Under the pieces are notes generated by a model, which worked only from the letters and a program-made list of their open reading frames with translations, had not been told where the DNA came from and did no database searches. Below are positions 11,991 to 23,200 of a stretch of DNA of 64,000 bases, one piece after another. Location: assembly GCA_902702965.1 (NCBI GenBank), contig CACRXP010001286.1:41455-105454 (forward strand), in the 5' to 3' direction. Each line of letters begins with the position of its first letter. Within the stretch, counting starts at the first letter, position 1. This DNA comes from Spirometra erinaceieuropaei (Eukaryota > Platyhelminthes > Cestoda > Diphyllobothriidea > Diphyllobothriidae). The translations under genes were made by a program, and so were the position numbers.

Positions 11991-12475
11991 TAGACAGCCA
12001 CAGCAGAAGTCGTAACAAGCTGTGTTGATGTGTGAGATTGTTGATGTACTGAAATCTTTTTAATTTTACGCATGAGAAAATTCGGTGTGGAAACTAGTTC
12101 ACCCTAACCATGTGACAAAACTGTCCTCCAGTAGACAACAGCAAATCGTAGACAAGTAAACATTTGGGGATTTTCCGTCAAGATGTTGATATTAGAAAAT
12201 GACATAATTTTGGGATAACCTGACAGCACTCTTATTGCGGGGTGGTGTTTTCTCCGGCCTGCTTTGTCTACAGACTCTCTGAGTTCCCAGTCAGGCGCGA
12301 GAGCCATCTTCATGTCCCTCGGCTGGTGTGGTCTGACATCGCTGTCCGACGCCTAGAGACTAGACAATCTGAACTTCCGACATTTCTCCGCTGGAACAGC
12401 AGCCGTCTGCGCAGTCTGGGACCGTCTACGCGTGTCAGATGAAGACGCCCCCGCTCCTTTTAAACAAGATATGTT
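11991..12475. other. Unassigned spacer between two foldback copies
   Basis: About 485 bp of sequence between copies 2 and 3. No motif recognised. Confidence 0.4.
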
Positions 12476-13441
12476 CAGTGTGTGGGCAAACTCATGAAAT
12501 CTCAACGAAAATTACGAAATGCTTTTCTGTTTCGAAAAGATAAATTAAGTAGGGTTGTAAAACCAATCACCGTGCAGCATAATTTTGCAAAAATTCAGTT
12601 ACCACAGGAAGCCGACTTTCGAACAAACTCCTTTCGGCTGCATCCAAAAACCGCACTCAGTAAAAAATGCATTTTTTTCATTGATTTTCGATGCCCTTAA
12701 AGATTCACTTATATTTCCTGGAAAACCGGCATAAAACTATTCATTCTTTTGCTCATTCGGAAGTCAATTACTTCGTCCTATATTCGAAAGAACGGTAGAA
12801 TTTGGTTGTATAAAACTTTTTTTCAATTCCCGAATAATTTGAACCCAACCTGCCGTTACACATGCATTCAGGGTTCCCAAACTACAAGCCGTATGATTCC
12901 CGCGTAAGGAAAACCATACATTTCTTTACGGTAATAAAGGGGGATTATATAGGGTTCATAAAATTGAGCAGTGGATTTGAACCACATTGTTACCTTTACA
13001 AGCCGCATTGGTAAATGCAGAGGTATAATGATTTATGAAGGGCCATTTCACGGTATTAAAAAGTCTCACAATTAGAAATTTTTTTAAAACCGAATTATAC
13101 CCTTCCTTCGGGTGTGAAATTGAGTGAAGACGTAATTTTCTACTGAATGAGCAAAATAATGGATATTTTTATGAATATTTTCCAGAAATATAATTGAATC
13201 TTTAAGGGGCTCGAAAATCAATGAAAAATGCACGATACTTAAGTAGCCATTCTTTACGGAGTAAGGTTTTTGGATGCAGCCGAAAAGAAGTTTGTTCGAA
13301 AGCCAGCATCCTGTGGTTTCTGAATTATTATAGAAGTATACTGCAGACTGATTAGGTTCACAACCCCACTTAATTAATCTTTTTGAAACGCAAACGCATT
13401 TCGGAATATTGTTGCCATTTCATGAGCTAGCCCACCTACTG
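12476..13441 (+). mobile_element. Foldback mariner-type MITE, copy 3 (966 bp)
   Basis: The left end is mutated (CAGTGTGTGGGCAAACTCA, preceded by TT instead of TA); the right end is canonical, CCCACCTACTG-TA. The arms and the plus-oriented core match copies 1 and 2. It lies 485 bp from copy 2 in the same orientation. Confidence 0.87.
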
Positions 13442-13827
13442 TATTTGCAGACTATCCTGAATAAACATTACGACGACCGCCGCAGTCCATTAGAAGATTT
13501 TAACTCCGTGGGGTTGTACGGTGCATCCTTCGGATCTGCATGAGATGATTCCTCATCACACCAAAGCCGTCGAGCATGGAGTGAAAGAGGTCTGCTATCC
13601 ACGAAGTCATTTGCTACAAGTAGTAACGTTGGTATCTCTTGGGACTAGGGGGCCGCGTTACTCTGATTATGAAGAGTGAAACCGGCTGGTCATTTACGGG
13701 CAGTTGACGTGCCTAAGGTCATCAACGGCATCGATTCCCACCTATTCTGCTCGGCGTCGGTAGGATAAACAAGGAAGTAGGACACCCTTCTTGACATAGG
13801 TGGCCTTGAGCGAAATTCCGGGTGGAT
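13442..13827. other. Unassigned stretch
   Basis: Nothing recognised on either strand. Confidence 0.35.
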
Positions 13828-13884
13828 AAGGGTCGGGTGAAGGCTAGGGTTAAGGCTTAGGTTAGTGTTTAGTTTTGGGTTTAG
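13828..13884 (+). repeat. Degenerate telomere-like tract (TTAGGG-related)
   Basis: Several TAGGGTTA, TTAGGTTAG and TTTGGGTTTAG variants occur in succession. The pattern resembles a decayed TTAGGG array. Confidence 0.5.
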
Positions 13885-15160
13885 ACACGGCAATAGGTAC
13901 CCTAAGACGGGATGGTATAGTCGACAAGACAGAGGTTCCCAAATCAGAAGTCAGAGAAGAGGGATTCGGTTGAACAACTTTTATTGCTCTGCAAGCTGTC
14001 GCCGCGAGCGGTCTCTCCAGATCCGCCGTTGAGGTGCCTATACTCCGACGCGAGTGCGCGCTTTTCGCTCTGCCTAAGTATCCGCCAGCCAATCGGAGAA
14101 GGGGCGGCGTTGATTGGTCTGGAGCACTCGCGGGGCTAGTGACAAGCCGCGCGTGTCCCAGCAGCGACTTGACAGGGAGTCTGTGGCGGACAGGAGGGCG
14201 GCGTGACAAAGCGACGGAGAGCAAGGAGGCGCGGACTGCCGCCCCCGTCCTGCGGTTTATTACAAGGTCATCTGTATTACGGGGGTTCATATTCCAGTGT
14301 CATATCGATTAATGTGGCCAAATTACTAGACATTAGTGTGATCAGATGACGCGAAAACTTAATCTGAATTTTGATGGAGGTTGGTTGGGGAGGGGAGTAT
14401 TTGTAACGGGGTCGATAGAACCGACGATAGCTCATACCGAACTCGCTAGGTAGACTCTCCAATCCGACCTATTGTGTACCATGAGCGAACAGGCTTCAAG
14501 TGAAAATCAGATTAATCACGCGCCGTTATTCGTATTCGTATGTCAGGCAAATCTTAACCAGCTGCCAAATTCGGAGCAGACACATGTAGATTCTCACCCA
14601 AACATCCACACCATCGACATGCATTCCATCTCTATAAAGCGGGCATATCCAAATAGAAAGAACCAAATTCATCCTGCCGGTTTCACTAGCTTGTAGAAAC
14701 TTCGATTCCATCGTTTTTATTACTTTACTTGACGAGACTGCTCCAGCCTAAGAAGCCCTTTAATAAACCATACTTATTTAATTTTCACTTATGAGCGACG
14801 TCGAAAGTTAACCTTTGGGATAACGCTTGCCTAGGGTTCTAGGTTGAACATTTCCCCCTGCTCAGTCTATGTTGCTCTTTAGGGTGTCTTGGAATCCCTC
14901 TCCCTCTTCAGAGGCAAGAATCGGAGTCCCTTTCAAACCAAATGCACATATGACTTTGAAATAGTCTGTTACAATGGCGTCCTTTAGCTCGTTCTGATGG
15001 TTCGGTATTTTTGCGAGAGAACCAGGGAACACCGTCTGCTGAGCCAAAGGCCATCTTCAGTGCTAATCTGGTACACCGTCAAGTTTTTGGGATGATTTAT
15101 CGAATATTCCTGCCCCTTCTTCGATCTGAGCGAGTGTTTACTAACCAAATATCCATACAC
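13885..15160. other. GC-rich block within an unassigned stretch
   Basis: Positions about 13960-14260 are much richer in G and C and in CpG than their surroundings and are open over 142 codons on the minus strand (13862-14290). The predicted protein is low in complexity and has no family motif, and the opposite strand is open over 92 codons, so I do not call a gene. The rest to 15160 shows nothing recognisable. Confidence 0.4.
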
Positions 15161-15164
15161 CCAG

Positions 15165-15290
15165 CATGGGTGCTAAATAAGAGCCCAGACATGTGTACTG
15201 CTCATTTTGTGCCGCTACGTGATGTAGCTGCTAGGTCTTCGGCTCATCAGTGAGTCACCAAGCGTTATCCATGTGCTTTCTAACATGTAT
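15165..15290 (+). repeat. Repeat block A (left part of the A-B repeat)
   Basis: It matches 17880-18000: AAGAGCCCAGACATGTG, GCTGCTAGGTCTTCGGCTC, CATCAGTGAGTCACC and CCATGTGCTTTCT. In the other loci block A is followed within about 50-100 bp by block B or its inverse. Here a foldback element lies between them. Confidence 0.65.
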
Positions 15291-15292
15291 AG

Positions 15293-16170
15293 TTAGTGAC
15301 CAAACTCATGAAATATTAACCGGAAGTTTGAAATGTATTTTCGATTAGGAAGGATTATGCAAGTGGAGTTTCAATACTGATTGTCGTGTAACATCATCCC
15401 AGGATCACGTTAGGATGTCGAATTTTTAATGAACTCCCTTTCGACCGGGAAAATGGCTGTTTAAGTAGTGTGAATTCTTCCTACTTCTTCTCGGTGCTCT
15501 TATAAATCAAAATATAGTCTACAAAAAATATGGCCGAAATATTTTTCCTTGCGGCAAATAACGTCTTCTCTCAATTTTATACTCAAAAGGCGTGTAGTTA
15601 GGTTTTGAAAAAAAAATTATCAATTCCCGAATAATTCTGAGCCAAACCTACGGTTAGATTTGCGTTTAACGCTTGCAGTCTACCGGATGTTTCAGTATAA
15701 TTTCCGTGTAAAGAACATAATACATTCCTTTATGTCATCAGGAAGATACCACATAGGGCTCAAGAAATTTCACTATGAATGTGGAATATGTCCTATGTCT
15801 TACAGGGATCATTAACAAACGGACAGATATGATGCTTTTCGAATAGACGTCTAAAAGTCTTGGACATCTCATAACCATAAGCCTTGCTAAATGAAAGATT
15901 TCGTTTTCAAGTATTAAATTTAAAGCAAGTGTGATTTATTACCAAATGAATACAAGAAAGTATATTTTTGAACATATTTTTTTACAAAAAGTATTTCAAT
16001 TTATAAGGGCGTTTAAAATCTATTAAAAAAATTCCTACTATTTAGGTAGTTATTTTTCACATGGTGCAGCTTTTGCTGGCGGCCAAAGAGAAGTGCATTC
16101 AAAGGCCGGTAACCTGTCGTAGCTGAAATATTTTTGGATTATGCAGCACGATAACCAGTACTGCAGCCTC
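15293..16170 (+). mobile_element. Foldback mariner-type MITE, copy 4 (diverged, right end lost)
   Basis: The left part (CAAACTCATGAAATATTAACC onward) and the arms correspond to the family, but the copy is strongly diverged and shares diagnostic changes with the short element at 42372 (GATTAGGAAGGATTA, GATAACCAGTA). The last 80-100 bp of the right terminal repeat is missing: the sequence passes directly into repeat block B at about 16171. The exact left end is uncertain. Confidence 0.7.
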
Positions 16171-16320
16171 AGAAATTAATGTCTGAACCTGGAGTAAATT
16201 CTTCAGCACAAGCCTTTTAGGCTCAGTACGAAAGTTGGTATGAATAGTTGGGGTGAAATTCGCCAGCTTAAGAGAGATAGCCATGTAATATTAGCATTCT
16301 GCCAACAAGTAGTCTGTAAC
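16171..16320 (+). repeat. Repeat block B (right part of the A-B repeat)
   Basis: It matches 18040-18190: AATTAATG/AACTAATG, GAACCT/GAACTT, CAGTACGAAAGTTGGTATGA against CGGTCCGAAGTTTGATATGA, and CGTAATATT-like and CCAACAAG-like segments follow. With block A at 15165 it forms one older repeat split by foldback copy 4. Confidence 0.6.
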
Positions 16321-16339
16321 AGATGACAGTTCGACCGTC

Positions 16340-17530
16340 GATTCCGTTCTAAGTGTGCCCTACATCAAGGTAATAACAGGGACGGTGATTTGCGCGTGAA
16401 TTAGTTTATAGCGATAGCAGACTTTCTCAGAATCTACGCATTCTATCCTCTCCCGCCTAGACCCGGTGTCATAAGAGGGTCAAGAAGACCGGAGGCGGGG
16501 GAGGATGCAGGTAGATGGTACGGTCGAGCCCGAACCTTGGCGCTCCACTCCACATCCCCTAGTTCACACGGCAAAGGACCAGGGTTTAACCAATAACATC
16601 ATCATCATCATATACAACGACAGCGGCCGAGAGACGAGGATGAATGGATAGCCACGCTCACTACCTGCATACCCAGCGGGAGCTCAAGCGCATCGACCGG
16701 CAGCGAACCAGGTGCCAGTGAACCGCCAGCGCGCACCAGGCTGCGAACGCCTTGGTTTACTGAGCCTGGCATAGCAGCCGAGTTCAGACCTTTAGGCCCA
16801 CACACACATTTGACAGTTGGATCGTCGTTTTCGGCGATGTCCACCGTGTACTACACATCAAGGTGAAGCAGGGACGGTGACTTGCGCACGATTTAGTCTA
16901 TAGGAAACGTGGACTTGCGGAGCATCCACCTCACTCTCCCCTCCTACCCCACCTGGGCCCAATGTCAAGACAGAGTCGAGAAGACCGGAGGCGCGGGAGG
17001 GTGCATGTAGATGGCACGACCGAGCCCGGACCTTGCCACTCCATTCCACACCCCCTTGGTCTGCACAGCAAATGACCAGGTTTTTGACCAGCATCGACAA
17101 TGGGGGGCGGCAGGGGTTCCAGTGCGCGTGATGTCTGCCGGCAACCGAGTCTACCACCGCACCCTACACACGACAGTTCGGCCGTCGGTTTCGACAATGT
17201 CCACCGTATGCCCCACGGCAGGATGGGAGCAGGGACGGCGACCTGTGCGAAAGTCTAGTTTATACTGATAGTAGCACTCTCTCCTCCAACACCCCACCTG
17301 GAATCGGTGTCAAGACAGAGTCAAGAAGACTGGTGGCAGAGGAGGGCGCAGGTGGATGACACGGTCGGGCCCGCATCTTGACGTCCCACGCCACACTCCC
17401 TGGTCCACACAGCAAATAACCATTTTTTGAATCACAGCAACAATGGGGGGTGGCGGGGTCCCAGTGTGCGCGACGTACACCGGCAACCGGGTCCGACACC
17501 GCACCCCGAAAGTGTCGGTTCGCAAAGCCG
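16340..17530 (+). repeat. GC-rich tandem array of three diverged units
   Basis: Three units begin near 16340, 16850 and 17205. Each has, in order, CAGGGACGGTGACTTGCGC, a TCTCCTCCxxCACCTGG-like segment, TGTCAAGACAGAGTCAAGAAGAC, GGAGG-rich sequence, GTAGATGGCACGGTCG, CCACACAGCAAATAACCA and CGGCAACCGGGTC. The first unit is longer, with an extra piece at about 16600-16840 that starts with a short CAT/TCA microsatellite. Open frames in it are by-products of GC richness. Single diverged relatives lie at 30825-31090 and 61290-61660. Confidence 0.75.
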
Positions 17531-17854
17531 ATAACGCCTGTTAGGGTTCAATATGGCCCCCTGTGTTGGTTCATTACATCTATCACGTGGTCCGCTTGGG
17601 GTGCAGGCCCCAAACCACACACACATACACAGACATCGATATTCCTTGGGGATGTATTCCACAACATCGACTTCTATCACATCCCTCGCCCATGCACTCG
17701 TCGAATGTTCGAGCCTGTCAACCAGTAGCTGATGGGTTTGGGCGCAGCGAAGACGTGCCGAGCGGGCCCCTTACATGTACCACAGAAAACTTGTCCTATG
17801 ATCATCAACCGCACGACACTCAAAAGTTGCGTCTTCTAGTGCAGACTTTGTACA
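17531..17854. other. Unassigned stretch
   Basis: Open frames from the preceding GC-rich array run into it on both strands, but no motif is recognised. Confidence 0.35.
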
Positions 17855-18515
17855 ATGATTTACCGCACTAACAACACAGGTACTAGCTAAAAGCCCAGAC
17901 ACGCGTGTTTCGCCGATCATATGCCGCTGCCTGACGCAGCTGCGCGGGGTTCGGCTCGTCAGTGGGTCCCCCAGCTTTCCCCATGTGTTTTTCGGTATAT
18001 GAACTCCAGTTTCAACTTGCCTTGTTTAATTTCCGAGGAAACTAATGCGTGAACTTGAAGTGAGCCTTTCGAAACAGACCTTTTTGGGCACGGTCCGAAG
18101 TTTGATATGAGTATTTGAGCTGAAATCCTCAGCTACTGCGGAATAACCGCGTAATATTCACAAACCACCAAGAGGCAGCCGGTATTATAGACTTGTGCAA
18201 TGATTTACCGTGCTAACAGGGAAAGCTGGGGGACCCACTGACGAGCCGAACATTTCGCAGCTGCCTCAGGCAGCGGCATAAGATCGGCGAAACACGCGTA
18301 TCTGGGCTTTTAGCTAATACCTGTGTTGTTAGTACGGTAAATCATTGCGCAATTCTATAGTACTGGCTGCCTGTTGGCGATTTGTGAATATTACACGTTT
18401 AGTCCGCAGTAGCTGATGGGTTTCAACTCAAATATTCATATCAAACTTCGGACCGTGCCTGAAAAGGTCTACTACGAAAGAGTTACTCAAAGTTCGCGCA
18501 TCCGTTTCCTCGTAA
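17855..18515. repeat. Inverted-repeat cluster, order A-B-A'-B'
   Basis: Block A (17855-17985, containing ATGATTTACCG, AGCCCAGACACGCG and CAGTGGGTCCCCCAGC) reappears inverted at 18220-18350. Block B (18035-18215, containing GAGGAAAC, CACGGTCCGAAGTTTGATATGA and CGTAATATTCACAAA) reappears inverted at 18350-18515. The order is A, B, A-inverse, B-inverse and not the simple mirror A, B, B', A', so this is not one plain hairpin. Two adjoining copies in opposite orientation with shared edges would explain it. Confidence 0.75.
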
Positions 18516-19744
18516 AGTAAACGAGGCAAGTGTAGACTTTAATTACAGAACTGGCAGCTTTTATGAGCAGATGAGTGGAACAGTGGAACCGTATGTCTGT
18601 TCTCCTGACTTCTTGAAAGTAAACGCAATACCTGACCGATCGTGCCGGGGTGAGTTTTGGCAGCCGTTGCGGCAATAACCACCTCTTTGCGACTGCGGAG
18701 GGATGATCTCTAATCAGCGAATTGCCGGTGCGGCGCACCTCATAGCACACGTTTTATGGCGGCGTGGGTTGCTTCTTTCCAACCGCTTGCTTCAAATAAA
18801 TGATCTTCATATAAAATAAGTAAGAGCTGCGCCTGGTACGCGGACAAATAACAGAAGTTTGTCCGCCCAGTTTAATTGTACAGAGCCTAATGAGAGCTGC
18901 TGTTGGGACCATATTCCTACCGCTAGCCTCTCCTGCCGAGTTATTTCCCTTCTGAGTGTTGTTTGAAGAATTTCAAAATCAGGAAAGGGACCAATTTCGC
19001 TTCGGCGTCTAAGCCTTTTCGCGGCAATTTTGTCGTTCTCTTCTCTCTGGCACTCAGTTGGGCCTACTGATCATTAGATCAGACAGAGACTTGAAAGGAT
19101 GGGATAAGGACAGCCCACACGACTTCTTTAGACGGATTTTCAAGAATTCTCTCAGACGGGGCCGACAACAAACCGTCAGATCTCCTGGCATTCCTTGAGG
19201 ACGGGTTAAGTGGCATTCCGGCAAAAAGATGTCAGAATTTCTTCCCTACCCCGGACAGATAGCGGACTATCGTGGAATCGGGGAAGCGGAGGAACAGTCG
19301 GACAGAATGGGAGCGAATGCTGCAAACTCAGGAAGTTGGACTACGGGGGCACACTACATGAAACCCTTCCAATAACCCACACTGCAGGCAAAAACTCTCT
19401 TTGGTGAAGATCACCAGAGGCTACTTCAGAGAGTTTATGCCATACCAATATTGTCAGTGTATGTTGCGTTTACGACTGAAGGTCTTTACCTAGAGGCAGG
19501 TGAACCAGGCCATTTAGCCTCCTCGATCAACATAGGACGGGAAAAACAGGACGAGAGGGAGAGGGGAGTGAGGGTAAGGAGATGCGAAAATGATTTACGA
19601 CGCTCAGCACGCTTCCCTCTTTACGCGACTTCCGGTCAACTCCCTAGGACTGTGGCAACCTGAGAAACCATACAAAGTTATTTCCGGCAGGCAGGGCCGG
19701 TCTGAATAAGAGTCAAATCAGGCGCCTGCAGGAAATCGTCTAAA
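18516..19744. other. Unassigned stretch
   Basis: No protein motif or RNA gene. An open frame at 18487-18750 on the minus strand and short frames at 19210-19663 have no recognisable family. Confidence 0.35.
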
Positions 19745-19860
19745 CATCAAAGACGGGAAGATACAATCTGGAAAGAGGGGGACGCGATCGCTGAAACGGG
19801 AATTGTGTTCATCCGGCCTTTCAGATTCACACTCGAACCCCCATCCCCCTTCACCCCTTC
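19745..19860 (-). repeat. Degenerate PLE-type terminus
   Basis: GACGGGAAGATACAATC, GGACGCGATCGCTG, CGGCCTTTCAGATTC and CACACTCGAACCC follow the order of the termini at 20238 and 31395. The hairpin region is decayed. It lies about 400 bp upstream of the next, better preserved terminus in the same orientation. Confidence 0.5.
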
Positions 19861-20237
19861 TTAATATTCACTGATGAAACTTTGCGTGGGCAGAGTAATT
19901 AACCGCACCGGGAGCGCACGAGCGGACACTGTGTCTGTGAGCCAAACAGCCGAGCAATTATCACATCAACAAACAACTGGTGGAATCAAATTACGGCAGT
20001 AAACGCCTCGGATGCGGAAAAGCAAGCTGCTATCGCACCAAATACGACCATTTGCAATGGATGCGAGAGCTGATTATTTGAATAAGAATGCGTTGACAAA
20101 TCGACTACATTCAGTGAACACTATAAACACTGCGCATCCACTTCCCTTATCTGTGTCAGTCACTGATGAGAGGTTTGGGTACGAAGTAGAAACATCAAAC
20201 GAGAGAATTACTTGTTTCAACGACAGTATATCCTAAT

Positions 20238-21130
20238 AGAAGCGAAAAGGCGAGTTCTAGGAAACAGTCGCGGAGAAGAAGACACGATTGCAGGAACGAG
20301 TGCTTTATTGGCCTGTCGTTTCGGTTTCTCATTCAAATCCATCATCAGAGACAGAGCCAGATCAAACGCCAGATCATGAGGCCAAAAGACCCACTGCTAC
20401 GGCAGGAAACATCTGGAGTTGCCTACCGGATCTGGTGCAGTTGTGGGCAAAGCAACTATGTCGGAGAAACTGGAAGATAACTCCGGACGCGGTTGACCGA
20501 GCACGTGACAGCAGGGAGGAGGAACGTCGCCAACTCTCAAGTCGCGGCTTATTCGACGAGACCCAATCACACATTCAAGTTTGACGAAGCAGAAATTCGT
20601 CTTAGAGATCACAACTGTGTGAGCCGTGAACTGCTCCAGTCATAGTTTTTCGGTCCTGAATCAATCAACAATCGCAACGACCCTCCCACGCCATACTGGG
20701 CGTTGAGACTTAGTCTATGCACAGCCGTTAGCCGCGATGAGAGAGTGCGGATAACCACTGTCCCCGGTCTCCATGACGGCGAGCTAAATCACCCAAGAGT
20801 CCGCACGGATGATGAAATCCGGTAGTCAGCCACTCGGGGGCGTGCGATGAGCGTGGGAGCCGATAATCTTGACCGGCACACAGGCGCATAGCAGCTGCAT
20901 GGCGATGGCATACTTCAGCACCTGGCCAGTCGAGCCGTGATGCACTCGGGAGCCGCCAAGTGTGATACGCATGTAGCGGCCTAGCAACTACATCCTATAA
21001 ATATTGCAACACCTGGGCAATCCACTATTCTTACTTGACTCTGTCTCTGATGATGGGTTCGAGTGAGAATCTGGAACATCAGGCTAATAAAACCTTGTTC
21101 CAGCGTTCGCGTCTCCTTCTCCGCGACCAG
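20238..21130 (+). pseudogene. Penelope-like element remnant with GIY-YIG domain and inverted termini
   Basis: The left terminus (20238-20352) and right terminus (20990-21130) are inverted copies of each other: CTTTATTGGCCTG, TCTCATTCAAATCCATCATCAGAGACAGAG on the left, and CTCTGTCTCTGATGATGGG, AGGCTAATAAAACC on the right. Between them the plus strand reads VAYRIWCSCGQSNYVGETG at about 20417-20475, the two halves of a GIY-YIG nuclease, then a TAA stop at 20476-20478, then LRTRLTEHVTAGRRN and HTFKFDEAEI. The order and spacing fit the C-terminal endonuclease of a PLE. No RT domain is present, so this copy is 5'-truncated and dead. A TATAAAT motif lies at about 20996. Confidence 0.8.
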
Positions 21131-21999
21131 GTCTCCTTCATTTCAACTGCTTCCTGAAACTCATATTTTCCCTTGTATCGAAAAGATCCAATCTATGCTT
21201 CAAATTCATTGAGTTAAAGTCTAATGACAACCGCGAAACTGGAAATTTAAATTTTTTCGTGATGCGGAGGGGGAACAACGATGTATGATTCGTTCTGCTG
21301 AAAGGCAGTTTGACTACTCCCAAACTAATTATGCGTCCATAGAGTTGTCTCTGAACCCACCAATTCACGTTGACTACACAAAACGTGTCAGGTCAGACGT
21401 TTCCTACTGATAGTCTTCGCGCCTGTACATTAGCATAAGATATGGTAGGGAAAGTCTGGGTAGTGATTGCAGTTGGGGCTAAAAAGTCCACAGTGGCGGT
21501 GGTGGTGGAAGAATATGGGGAGGGGGTGTAAAACCTCTGTTCACTTGGCAGGACGATGGAAGAGGAGGTCTAAGGGTCGTAGGGCCGTGCTGGAGAGCCC
21601 AGTGTTAAACTCTATCCAGTAGTTGAGACAATTGGTTAATTATACGCAGTTTATTATGAAGGAATCGCATACCGATATTTACCCAACTTGTGTTCTCTTC
21701 CCAATCATATCAACATAGCCTGGGGATTGTTGGTCTGTTTTTGTTGAGCTGTAGCACGACGGATGTTCAAGAAGATAGTCCTTTTAGAGCGCCGTCAAGA
21801 GATCATTTGGTTATGAATTGTGGACCACACAATACCTCTGAAGAGCTATAGAGCAGTTTACAAGAGAGAATGATGTTAAAGTATTGACCTGAGAAATTGT
21901 AAAGTTGGGGTTTCCCGGACCAATTACCCTAAAGATTCCATATGTCAACTCATGAGACAGCAAGAGTTTAAAACAAACGAACTAGATAGTTCCAGTCAA
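21131..21999. other. Unassigned stretch
   Basis: It contains a short GGT-rich segment near 21490. From about 21950 (GAACTAGATAGTTCCAGTCAAG) it begins to resemble the PLE at 52.05 kb. No RT motif could be read upstream of that. Confidence 0.4.
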
Positions 22000-22530
22000 G
22001 TGGCCAAAGTAAATACTTGACGATCCTTTCTTTCATCAGGAATGTGCCTGAACTCTGACACTTGAAGAAACACTAAATAAAAGTGGAGCACAAACCGACG
22101 ACTGCTTTACGCACTCAGCTTGTACACCCTAGGGATAGGCGGTGGCTATCTCGAAAACAACCCGTGCGATGCCTGTGATGCCGTATAAGGTGACCGAACG
22201 ATAAAATCTGCCACTTCACGCATTCACGAGCACCAACTGCAGTTAAGAGACGAGACCTCTTGTCTCAAATGGCCATGCACACCCTTGATACTGGGCACAC
22301 CTTCGCATGGGACAAAACTTGCATCGGCGGGGTTTGCCCCTCTAGAAAAGACCGAAAGCTTCTTGAAGCCATGCACTCCGATGAGTCATGCGCTAACAGG
22401 CACATTGACTACGATGCCATGTACAAAAATCTTATAGAAAAATGGAAGAGACGAGAGCCAATCAATGCGGAATGGCGCATGCGACGGTACCCTCTTACCT
22501 GCATATATGTATATGTAGAACAAAGTTAAC
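22000..22530 (+). pseudogene. Penelope-like element C-terminal remnant (GIY-YIG)
   Basis: HKPTTALRTQLVHPRD-like sequence at about 22085-22130 (one frame), then NNPCDACDAV (about 22155), RIHEHQLQLRDET (about 22215) and, after a frameshift, MAMHTLDTGHTFAWDKT (22269 onward) and ending in EKWKRREPIN (about 22437-22465). The same order is found at 52.15-52.56 kb. The short GIY and YIG strands are partly replaced: the codon after CDAV is a stop. RT is absent. This is the same PLE subfamily as 51.15-52.61 kb and 27.09-27.37 kb. Confidence 0.8.
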
Positions 22531-22844
22531 GTTCATACCGAGTCGAGATAATGTAAAGGAGGAGGTGCTTCTGAAGGAATTCGGGTTATACGAATTTTCA
22601 AGCAGGTGACACCAACCCGTCGTCGGACGAAATGAAAAAGCGAGAATGTGGGATTATCACACTAGAACTTTTGGACTATAGAGGTTACACAAACAGAACA
22701 CTGGTGCATCAGAGGTTACATAGAATTGCGGTAGGTTTCAGAGGGAATGGGAGTACGGTTGCGACTACGTGTGCTAAGTGAGGTGGGGGAGCGGTCGGAT
22801 CAAGGAGAGAGATCTATCATAGACGCGGACGCGAAGTAGATAAA
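22531..22844. other. Unassigned stretch
   Basis: Nothing recognised. Confidence 0.35.
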
Positions 22845-23200
22845 AGTCATGACACTTTGTTCGCCAGTATTTGCCGCCGCATTGCGCAACTGCGGTGAGT
22901 TCGGCCTGTTAGTGGGTCAGCCAGCGTCCCCATGTATTTTCTGTTATATAAACATTAAACATTTTAAATATTTCAGAAATTCCTTTCTGATCTCGAAGCA
23001 AATCGTCCAGCATAAACCGTCTCGGATGTTGTAGTCCAATAATCATTTATATAGAACTGACCCCATTTTGCGGACTCTGAATATTCGTCAGCCACTCCAC
23101 TGAAACTGACGGATATCAACTCGAATATTTATATCAGTCGTCGGGCGAAGTCTGAGACTTTTTGTGCCGGAGAGTTTACTCCAGCTTTGCTTCTGAGGAA
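22845..23200 (+). repeat. A-B' repeat copy
   Basis: The A-type half at 22855-22960 (GTTCGGCCTGTTAGTGGGTC, CCCCATGTATTTTCTG) is followed by an inverted B-type half at 23060-23200 (CAACTCGAATATTTATATCAG, then a TGAGGAAATT end). This is the simplest form of the repeat that is scrambled at 17855-18515. Confidence 0.6.

Noticed and set aside
11014..13441. CRISPR-like or satellite array formed by neighbouring foldback copies
   Set aside because: The repeats are about 970-bp elements with TA flanks and unrelated spacers; this is independent insertion and not an array.
13862..14290. A 142-codon open frame on the minus strand in a GC-rich block
   Set aside because: The opposite strand is also open, the sequence is low in complexity, and no family motif or splice context is seen. 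GC richness alone gives long frames.
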